NCBI GenBank assembly: GCA_035275545.1
Contig: DATEMP010000106.1
Coordinates: 1 to 6,235 of the forward strand
DNA length: 6,235 nucleotides
Direction of reading: 5' to 3'
Origin: WS-11 sp035275545
GTDB lineage: Bacteria > Eisenbacteria > RBG-16-71-46
Positions 1 to 5,291 of this stretch are shown here, piece by piece. Position 1 is the stretch's first letter. Every line of letters starts with the position of its first letter. Below the pieces are notes generated by a model. It ran no database searches, was not told the origin of the DNA, and saw only the letters and a list, made by a program, of their open reading frames with translations. The position numbers and the translations under genes were made by a program.

Positions 1-173
1 CGATCCGGGCCGCGGGCGGCACGATCCGGGACCACGGTGAGTTCGTTCCCGGCGAGCCGTACGTGTTCTTCAGCGACCCGGACGGCTACCAGGTCGAGAT
101 CTGGTACGAGCTGCCGACCCCGGTCGATCCCGGGCGCCGCCGGCGCGGTGCGAGGTCCCGTGCCGGGCGTTGA
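1..173 (+). CDS. VOC/glyoxalase-superfamily protein, C-terminal fragment
   Basis: Only the last 56 codons are in the window (first whole codon at base 3, TGA at 171-173); the start and N-terminal half lie to the left. The fragment reads through a GEPYVFFSDPDGYQVEIWYE segment, the classic last beta-strand motif of vicinal-oxygen-chelate proteins (glyoxalase I, extradiol dioxygenases, fosfomycin-resistance enzymes). The Glu of VEIW is usually a metal ligand in that fold. The final ~20 residues after the motif are an Arg/Pro/Gly-rich tail that is not part of the fold. The substrate cannot be told from this piece; lactoylglutathione lyase-like proteins and uncharacterised VOC proteins share the motif. 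It overlaps the likely start of the phosphoesterase gene by 14 nt, so the two are probably cotranscribed. Confidence 0.85.
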   Translation, partial: IRAAGGTIRDHGEFVPGEPYVFFSDPDGYQVEIWYELPTPVDPGRRRRGARSRAGR

Positions 174-921
174 GATCACGCGGGTCGCGGTCATCTGCGA
201 CATCCACGGCAACCTCCCCGCGCTGGAGGCGGTGATCGAGGAGATCCGCCGCGCCGACGTGGAGCGGATCCTGATCGCGGGCGACGTGCTGCCCGGTCCG
301 ATGCCGCGCGAGACGCTCGCCTGCCTGCGCGAACTCGACATCCCGTTCCAAGTGCTGCATGGCAACGGTGACCGCGAGGTGCTGGCGGCGGCCAACGGCG
401 CCGACAATCCGGCGCTACCCGCCGAGGTGCGCGACGTGGTGCGCTGGGTGGCGGAGCAGCTCGACGGCGAGGACCGGCGCTGGATCGCGAGCTGGCCCGA
501 CACCCTGCGCATCGAGGTCGAAGGGCTGGGCGCGGTGCTCGCCTGCCACGCCACGCCGCGCAACGACACCGACGTATTCGGCGAGCGTACCCCCGAAGCG
601 CCACTGCGCCCGCTGTTCCAGGACCTGGGCGTGGCGCTGGTGGTGTGCGGCCACACCCACATGCAATTCGATCGCACCATCGCCGGCGTGCGGGTGGTGA
701 ACGCGGGCAGCGTGGGGATGCCGTACGGCGATGCGGGCGCCTATTGGCTGCTGCTCGGGCCCGACGTGCGGCACCGGCGCACGCATTACGACCTCGAGGC
801 GGCGGCGGCGCGGATCCGCGCCAGCGGCTACCCGCAGGCCGGGTTCGAGGAGCGCTACGTCCTCTCGCGGCCGAGCCGCGAGGAGATGGATGCGTTCATC
901 GCCCGCACGGAGCTGAAGTAG
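160..921 (+). CDS. Metallophosphoesterase family protein (calcineurin-like fold)
   Basis: A 253-residue predicted cytoplasmic two-metal phosphoesterase, a usual length for the YfcE/Metallophos_2-like group. The metal-site motifs appear in order: DIHGN (D14, H16), GDVLPGP (D42), HGNGD (N69), an isolated His in ACHATP (H130), and CGHTHMQF (H165, H167). NAGSVGMPYGD (181-191) matches the conserved C-terminal NPGS-type segment. There is no signal peptide or membrane segment. The open frame extends back to an ATG at 37, but that stretch is the antisense-like shadow of the VOC gene in another frame and has no family similarity. GTG at 160 is preferred because it places the first beta-strand (TRVAVICDIHG) right at the N-terminus, with a GAGG at 152-155. 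GTG at 148 is an alternative. The substrate is unknown; phosphodiesters or nucleotides are typical for the family. Confidence 0.88.
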   Translation: MPGVEITRVAVICDIHGNLPALEAVIEEIRRADVERILIAGDVLPGPMPRETLACLRELDIPFQVLHGNGDREVLAAANGADNPALPAEVRDVVRWVAEQLDGEDRRWIASWPDTLRIEVEGLGAVLACHATPRNDTDVFGERTPEAPLRPLFQDLGVALVVCGHTHMQFDRTIAGVRVVNAGSVGMPYGDAGAYWLLLGPDVRHRRTHYDLEAAAARIRASGYPQAGFEERYVLSRPSREEMDAFIARTELK

Positions 922-961
922 CGATCAGACCGGATTGACCGCGCCGCTCCGAATCAGCTCC
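909..961. terminator. Possible bidirectional terminator hairpin at a convergent gene junction
   Basis: GGAGCTGA at 909-916 and TCAGCTCC at 954-961 are a perfect 8-bp inverted repeat enclosing both stop codons (TAG 919-921 on +, TGA 927-925 on -). The loop is 37 nt, with only a weak inner CGGA/TCCG pairing. There is no U-tract on either strand, so it does not look like a standard intrinsic terminator. It may be chance within coding ends, or a 3'-end stabilising structure. Confidence 0.22.
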
Positions 962-2484
962 TCGCTCTGCCGCCGCGCCTCGGTCATGGTCTCGGGGCCG
1001 CCCAGATCGCGCCCGGGCGTGGGGCTGTCGAGCAGCCGCGCCAGCTCCTCGTCGAAGAGCCGGGTCACGAGCTCCGGCGTGTGCGGCACATCGGCGCCCG
1101 AGGCGTCGAGAACCTTGATGTCGCTGCGATGCACCATGCGCTGGGCGATCATGAGCCGGTAGATGCGGTCGGTGGCGAGGTCCTCCATGTAGCCGTCGAG
1201 CAGGCTCGCCCCCCGCGCGTTGAGCACGCCGTTGCGGTAGCGGATCGCGGTGCGCACCGCGGCGCGCGTCCCGTCCAGCGAGTGGCGCCCCACCCCCGCC
1301 GGCACCGGCCTGAGATCCGGATAGCGCTCGACGCCCGGCGGGCGCGCCCCGCCCTGGTTGGGCGCCGGGAACTGACCCACGGCGATCGCGTTCTGGTCGG
1401 GATGGCCGGTCCAGGCGCCGTCCATGAAGCAGGTCGCCTCGTTCTTCTTGTCCTGCTCGAGCACCGCGAGCGCCTTCGCGTTGAGCTCGGCGTCCTCGCG
1501 GCTCGGGAACAGCGCGGTCATGCCGCCGATCGCGAGCGCCCCGCGGCGGTGGCAGATGTCGGCGAGCAGCAGGCGCAGGCGCTGGAAGAACGGCACGTCG
1601 TGCGGGATCGTGTTGCGGTCGGGCAGCACCCACGCGGGATCGGCGAGCGTGAAGTGGATCAGGCTCGCCATGTAGTCCCAGCGGCCCAGGTTGAGCCCGA
1701 GGATGTGGTCGCGCAGGTGATGGAGGAACTCCTCCATCTGGTAGGCGAGCGGATGGGACTCGACCAATGCCATGCACTTGATGGTGCGGTCGGGCCAGTG
1801 CTTCGCGCGCTCGAGCGCGTGGAACACCTCCGCCCACCAGAGCGCCTCCTCGGCGGACTCCGACTTGGGAATGTAGAAGCACAGCGGATGGCGCAGCCGG
1901 TCCGCGTCCACCTGGTAGGTGATGAGCGCCAGGTCGAACAGCGAGGCCGAGGTGAGGTCGTCGCCGGCGAGCAGCCCCGCCTGCGAGAGGTGGAGCCCGC
2001 GCACCCGTGACCAGATCACGGTCGGGCTCGGCTCGATGCCGACCGTGCGGTCGCGCTTCCGGTCGTGGTAGGTCAGCTCGCCGTGCAGCGCGCCCAGGAT
2101 GTTGGTCACGCCCTGCATGAGGTTGGGCCACGCGTTGGCCATCGAGTCCTCGAGGTCGAGCATGACGCCCGGCGCCCCCGAGTTGAGCATCTTGACCACC
2201 AGCTCGCCGTCGTCCGCCGGGCCGGTCATCTGGTTGCGCTGGTCCTGGCACCAGGAGGGCAGCGTGATGCGCCAGTCCCCGGTGGTCGCCGATGAGGCGG
2301 GAAGATGGTCGGGCAGCGCGCCGTGGTGCGCGGCGGCCAGGCTCGCGAGCCGCGCCGACGCCAGCGCCTGCTGGCGGCGCGTGAACGCGCGGTGGAGCGG
2401 CGCGTAGAAGGTCCAGAATCCCGATGGAAGGTCGCTCTCGGGGTTGAACCCCGGCGGCGCCGCGTTCATCCGCGGGTCGGGCAT
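925..2484 (-). CDS. aceB: Malate synthase (malate synthase A-like, divergent)
   Basis: A 519-residue cytoplasmic enzyme condensing glyoxylate with acetyl-CoA to give malate, the second step of the glyoxylate bypass. Landmarks in order: VMLDLEDSMANAW (107-119); a WSRVRGLHL segment (158-166) matching the family's RPRG-WHL substrate-binding Arg motif; YIPKSES (204-210); IKCMALVES (235-243), whose E242 is a likely Mg2+ ligand; LGRWDY (266-271), whose D270 is the second metal ligand; VLPDRNTIPHDVPF (286-299); GALAIGGMTALFPSR (315-329); MDGAWTGHP (354-362); and GYMEDLATDRI (431-441), where D435 fits the catalytic base. The key residues are present, so activity is expected. The length matches the A form (~530 aa), not the ~720-aa G form. 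The sequence departs from typical AceB around 363-420, where the segment between the HP and MED motifs is short and unusual. ATG at 2484 overlaps the icd stop; a second in-frame ATG at 2469 is possible, and neither has a strong Shine-Dalgarno. Translation probably depends on coupling to icd. Confidence 0.9.
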   Translation of the reverse strand: MPDPRMNAAPPGFNPESDLPSGFWTFYAPLHRAFTRRQQALASARLASLAAAHHGALPDHLPASSATTGDWRITLPSWCQDQRNQMTGPADDGELVVKMLNSGAPGVMLDLEDSMANAWPNLMQGVTNILGALHGELTYHDRKRDRTVGIEPSPTVIWSRVRGLHLSQAGLLAGDDLTSASLFDLALITYQVDADRLRHPLCFYIPKSESAEEALWWAEVFHALERAKHWPDRTIKCMALVESHPLAYQMEEFLHHLRDHILGLNLGRWDYMASLIHFTLADPAWVLPDRNTIPHDVPFFQRLRLLLADICHRRGALAIGGMTALFPSREDAELNAKALAVLEQDKKNEATCFMDGAWTGHPDQNAIAVGQFPAPNQGGARPPGVERYPDLRPVPAGVGRHSLDGTRAAVRTAIRYRNGVLNARGASLLDGYMEDLATDRIYRLMIAQRMVHRSDIKVLDASGADVPHTPELVTRLFDEELARLLDSPTPGRDLGGPETMTEARRQSEELIRSGAVNPV

Positions 2485-3725
2485 CAGCGCAGCGCCAGCC
2501 CCGTTTCCACCTTCTGCGCCAGCCGCTCGGCGATCGCACCGATGAAGCCCTCGGTGGTCTCGTACCGGGCGATCGGCGGCTGGGCGATGCTGGCGAGGTC
2601 CTTGGTGACCGTGCCGGATTCGATGGTCTCGATCACCGATGCCTCGAGCGCGTGCGCGAACGCGATCAGCTCGGGCGTGCCGTCCAGCTCGCCGCGCTTC
2701 GCGATCGCCCCGGTCCAGGCGAAGATCGTCGCGGTCGAGTTGGTCGAGGTGGATTCGCCGCGCTGGTGCAGGTAGTAGTGCCGCTGGACGGTCCCGTGCG
2801 CGGCCTCGAACTCGAAATGGCCGTCGGGCGAGACCAGCACCGAAGTCATGAGGCCGAGGCTGCCGAACCCCGAGGCGACCATGTCGCTCATGACGTCGCC
2901 GTCGTAGTTCATGCACGCCCACAGGAAGCCGCCGTGATGACGCACCGCGCGCGCCACCGCGTCGTCGATGAGCATGTATGAATAGGTGATCTTGGCGCGC
3001 GCGAAGTCGTCCTTCCGGGCCTCGGTCTCCTGCCGGAAGATCTCGCGGAACGCGCCATGATAGATCTTGGCGATCGTGTCCTTGCCGCTGAACCAGAGGT
3101 CGACCTTCTCGGCGAGCGCGTAGGCGATGCAGGCGCGCGCGAACGAGCGGATCGAGGCGTCGAGGTTGTGGACGCCGCGCACGATCCCCGACTCCTTGAA
3201 GTCGTGAATGGTCGCGCGCTGAGGCTCGCTGCCGTCGGCGGGCGTGAACACGATCTCCACCTTGCCCGGCTGGCGGATGCGCATCTCGGCGCTCTTGTAC
3301 ATGTCGCCGTACGCGTGGCGGCCGATGATGATCGGCTTCATCCACGAGCGCACCATCGGCGGCACGTTCTTCACGATGATCGGCTTGCGGAACACCGTGC
3401 CGTCGAGCAGCGCCCGGATCGTCCCGTTGGGGCTGGGCCACGCCTTCTTGAGCTTGTACTCGACCACCCGCTCCTCGTTGGGCGTGATCGTGGCGCACTT
3501 GACGCCCACCCCGTAGCGCTTGATCGCGTCCGCGGCCTGCACGGTGACCGCGTCGTCGGTGCGGTCGCGATTGGGCAGGTGGAGGTCGTAGGGCTCGAGT
3601 TTGAGCTCGATGAACGGCTCCAGGAGCTGCTGCTTCACCAGGGCCCAGATGACGCGGGTCATCTCGTCGCCATCCATCTCGACGATCGGGGTTTTCATCG
3701 TCAGCTTGTGGGCGTTCACGCTCAT
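2484..3725 (-). CDS. icd: NADP-dependent isocitrate dehydrogenase (homodimeric, eukaryote-like type)
   Basis: A 413-residue cytoplasmic TCA-cycle enzyme making 2-oxoglutarate, CO2 and NADPH from isocitrate. It belongs to the ~400-aa subfamily that includes mitochondrial/cytosolic IDH1/2, not the E. coli Icd type. Visible motifs: TPIVEMDGDEMTRVIW (12-27); PSPNGTIR (97-104), the isocitrate-binding Ser/Asn/Arg; IIIGRHAYGDMY (132-143), with R136 matching IDH1 R132 and Y143 the catalytic Tyr; GKDTIAKIYHG (214-224), with K215 the catalytic Lys; LIDD (252-255) and NYDGDVMSD (273-281), the Mg2+-binding aspartates; and AAHGTVQRHY (308-317), where R315-H316 correspond to the residues that read the NADP 2'-phosphate. 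All key residues are intact. ATG 3725-3723 is chosen because GGAG lies 6 nt upstream and it gives the family length; the frame upstream (to 3980) is antisense to pntAA. First gene of a two-gene unit with malate synthase, divergent from pnt. Confidence 0.96.
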   Translation of the reverse strand: MSVNAHKLTMKTPIVEMDGDEMTRVIWALVKQQLLEPFIELKLEPYDLHLPNRDRTDDAVTVQAADAIKRYGVGVKCATITPNEERVVEYKLKKAWPSPNGTIRALLDGTVFRKPIIVKNVPPMVRSWMKPIIIGRHAYGDMYKSAEMRIRQPGKVEIVFTPADGSEPQRATIHDFKESGIVRGVHNLDASIRSFARACIAYALAEKVDLWFSGKDTIAKIYHGAFREIFRQETEARKDDFARAKITYSYMLIDDAVARAVRHHGGFLWACMNYDGDVMSDMVASGFGSLGLMTSVLVSPDGHFEFEAAHGTVQRHYYLHQRGESTSTNSTATIFAWTGAIAKRGELDGTPELIAFAHALEASVIETIESGTVTKDLASIAQPPIARYETTEGFIGAIAERLAQKVETGLALR

Positions 3726-3729
3726 GGAG

Positions 3730-3735
3730 CTCTCC
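3730..3735 (-). promoter_or_regulatory. Shine-Dalgarno of icd
   Basis: The minus strand reads GGAGAG, with 6 nt between GGAG and ATG at 3725. This decides the icd start, because the open frame itself continues far upstream without a stop. Confidence 0.75.
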
Positions 3736-3823
3736 GGTGGTGTCACGGTTGTGTGGACCATGAAAATAGCAGAGCCCAGGGCGCGCGGCGAGCACGCTTG
3801 TGTCCGGCCCGGGAGCCTGATAG

Positions 3824-3828
3824 AAAGG
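3824..3828 (+). promoter_or_regulatory. Shine-Dalgarno of pntAA
   Basis: AAAGG ends 6 nt before ATG 3835 and decides the start. The frame is open upstream to 3601, but that part is antisense to icd, and the family N-terminus (MRIAVPRE) begins exactly at 3835. Confidence 0.7.
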
Positions 3829-3834
3829 CGCCCC

Positions 3835-4995
3835 ATGCGCATTGCCGTGCCTCGAGAGATCGTCCCGGGCGAGACCCGTGTCGCCCTGGTGCCGGAGACG
3901 GTCGGCCGGCTGGTCAAGGCGGGCCTCGAGGTCGCGATCGAGGCGGGCGCGGGCGATGCCTCGATGGCCGCGGACGACACCTACCGGGCCGCGGGCGCCA
4001 CGATCGCCCCGGGCGCGCGCGAGGTGTATTCCGGCGCCGACGCGGTGCTCAAGGTGCGCGAGCCGGTCGCCCATCCCGCGCTCGGGGCGCACGAAGCCGA
4101 CCTCATGCCGCCGGGCGCGGTGCTGATCTCCTTCCTGGGTCGCGACGCCCAGAGCGAGGCGGCGCGCAAGCTCGCCGCGCGCGGCGTCACCGCGTTCTCG
4201 ATGGAGATGATCCCGCGCATCTCGCGCGCCCAGAAGATGGACGCGCTCTCCTCGATGAGCACGGTGGCCGGCTACAAGGCGGTGCTCCTGGGCGCCACCA
4301 CCCTCGGCAAGTTCTTCCCGCTGCTCATGACCGCCGCGGGCACGATCGCCCCGGCGCGCGTGTTCGTGCTGGGCGCGGGAGTCTCGGGGCTGCAGGCGAT
4401 CGCCACGGCGCGCCGGCTGGGAGCGGTGGTGGAGGCGTTCGACGTGCGCCCCGCGGTGCGCGACGAGGTGCAGAGCCTGGGCGCCACGTTCGTGGGCCAC
4501 GAGCTGCTCGATGCCGAGGCGGTGGCGGCGGGCGGGTACGCGAAGGAGATGACGCCCGAGCAGCAGGCGAAGCAGCGCGAGCTGGTCGCCGAGCGGCTCA
4601 AGCAGTCGGATGTGGTGGTGAGCACCGCGATGGTGCCGGGCCGGAAGGCGCCGATCCTGATCCCCGATGCGACCGTGCGCGGCATGCGCGCCGGCTCGGT
4701 GATCGTCGACCTCGCGGCCGAGATGGGCGGCAACTGCGAGCTCACCGAGCCGGGCAGGGAGGTCGTGAAGCACGGCATCACGATCCTGGGCCCGCTCAAC
4801 ATCGCGGCGACCGTGCCGGTGCACGCGAGCCAGATGTACTCGCGCAACATCGCGGCACTCCTCACCCACCTGGTCAAGGACAAGGCGCTCCACCTCGACT
4901 GGGACGACGAGATCACCCGCGACACCTGCCTGGTACGCGCCGGCGCCGCGGCGCCGTCCACGGGCGCGGTCGCCGCCGCCGGAGGGGCGTCGTGA
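3835..4995 (+). CDS. pntAA: Proton-translocating NAD(P) transhydrogenase, subunit alpha part 1 (NAD(H)-binding domain I)
   Basis: A 386-residue soluble domain that binds NAD(H) on the cytoplasmic face and exchanges hydride with NADP(H) held by PntB domain III. The length matches the separate alpha-1 subunit of Rhodospirillum rubrum and Thermus. Features in order: N-terminal MRIAVPREIVPGETRVAL (alanine dehydrogenase/PNT N-domain); PRISRAQKMDALSSM (127-141), holding the R/Q/D loop that positions NADH (R128, Q133, D136); a Rossmann fold with VLGAGVSGLQ (178-187) and AFDVRP (201-206), whose D203 contacts the NAD ribose; the GYAKEMT mobile-loop region (234-240); and GSVIVDLAAEMGGNCE (287-302). There are no membrane segments. 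The last ~19 residues are Ala/Pro/Gly-rich and resemble the flexible linker that joins domain I to the membrane part in fused PntA proteins. Alanine dehydrogenase is excluded by the RQD loop and the two pnt genes that follow. The gene ends in a GTGA overlap with pntAB. Confidence 0.96.
   Translation: MRIAVPREIVPGETRVALVPETVGRLVKAGLEVAIEAGAGDASMAADDTYRAAGATIAPGAREVYSGADAVLKVREPVAHPALGAHEADLMPPGAVLISFLGRDAQSEAARKLAARGVTAFSMEMIPRISRAQKMDALSSMSTVAGYKAVLLGATTLGKFFPLLMTAAGTIAPARVFVLGAGVSGLQAIATARRLGAVVEAFDVRPAVRDEVQSLGATFVGHELLDAEAVAAGGYAKEMTPEQQAKQRELVAERLKQSDVVVSTAMVPGRKAPILIPDATVRGMRAGSVIVDLAAEMGGNCELTEPGREVVKHGITILGPLNIAATVPVHASQMYSRNIAALLTHLVKDKALHLDWDDEITRDTCLVRAGAAAPSTGAVAAAGGAS
4981..4985 (+). 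promoter_or_regulatory. Shine-Dalgarno of pntAB
   Basis: GGAGG lies within the last codons of pntAA, 6 nt before GTG 4992. It supports the non-ATG start, since no in-frame ATG occurs before residue 35 of the protein, which would remove the first membrane helix. Confidence 0.75.
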
Positions 4996-5291
4996 GCGGC
5001 GCGCTGCTCGCCGAGATCTACGTGTTCGTGCTCGCGGTGTTCGTGGGCTTCGAGGTGATCTCCAAGGTGCCGGTGGTGCTGCACACGCCGCTCATGTCGG
5101 GCACCAACGCCATCCACGGCATCGTCATGCTGGGCGGGGTGGTGGTGCTGGCGACCGCGGACGGGCCGGTGCTCACCGCGCTCGGATTCCTGGCGGTGGT
5201 GCTGGGCGCGATGAACCTGTTCGGCGGCTTCGTGGTCACCGACCGCATGCTCGAGATGTTCAAGAAGAAGCCGCAGGCCAAGCGTCCATGA
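4992..5291 (+). CDS. pntAB: Proton-translocating NAD(P) transhydrogenase, subunit alpha part 2 (membrane domain)
   Basis: A 99-residue inner-membrane subunit that, with the membrane part of PntB, forms the proton channel (domain II). Three hydrophobic helices are visible at about 8-26, 40-57 and 60-83, followed by a positively charged tail (FKKKPQAKRP). The segment KVPVVLHTPLMSGTNAIHGI (25-44) is the family signature. With the GTG start the His of AIHG is residue 42, the same number given for the proton-channel His of the Thermus thermophilus alpha-2 subunit (from memory of that structure). MNLFGGFVVTDRML (74-87) is also conserved. The gene starts inside the pntAA stop (GTGA) and ends in an ATGA overlap with pntB, so the three subunits are probably made in step. 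Confidence 0.95.
   Translation: MSGALLAEIYVFVLAVFVGFEVISKVPVVLHTPLMSGTNAIHGIVMLGGVVVLATADGPVLTALGFLAVVLGAMNLFGGFVVTDRMLEMFKKKPQAKRP

Larger units (their letters stand above)
3726..3834. promoter_or_regulatory. Divergent icd / pntAA intergenic control region
   Basis: This 109-bp gap is the only substantial non-coding DNA here and must hold, or lie close to, the start sites for both the icd-aceB and pnt units. Base composition changes in its left half: the A-rich patch TGAAAATAG (3761-3769) stands out from the GC-rich surroundings and could be a -10 element for either direction. No -35 at proper spacing is convincing on either strand, so I assign no promoter boxes. An imperfect inverted repeat (GGTGTCAC 3739-3746 / GTGTGGACC 3751-3759) sits between the A-rich patch and the icd Shine-Dalgarno and could be an operator. 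Function is inferred from position only. Confidence 0.55.

Noticed and set aside
896..2539. A 547-residue minus-strand frame overlapping malate synthase
   Set aside because: Arg/Ala/Gly-rich shadow of the malate synthase gene in another frame, with no motifs.
3798..3824. TTGTGT ... GATAGA as a -35/-10 promoter for pntAA
   Set aside because: The spacer is only 15 bp and the -10 would overlap the Shine-Dalgarno, putting the transcript start too close to the ATG for that site to be used.
3726..3834. Riboswitch or small RNA gene in the divergent gap
   Set aside because: The gap is too short once both ribosome-binding sites are allowed for, and no conserved riboswitch core or strong hairpin with a U-tract is visible.
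925..4893. A single 1322-residue minus-strand open frame across aceB, icd and pntAA
   Set aside because: Only the last 519 residues (malate synthase) show family motifs. The rest is low-complexity Arg/His/Ala-rich translation antisense to pntAA and out of frame with icd, typical of stop-poor frames in very GC-rich DNA.
3057..4991. A plus-strand open frame leading into pntAB, suggesting a large fused protein
   Set aside because: Residues before the GTG at 4992 are antisense to icd and then out of frame with pntAA. A strong Shine-Dalgarno and the family N-terminus fix the real start at 4992.
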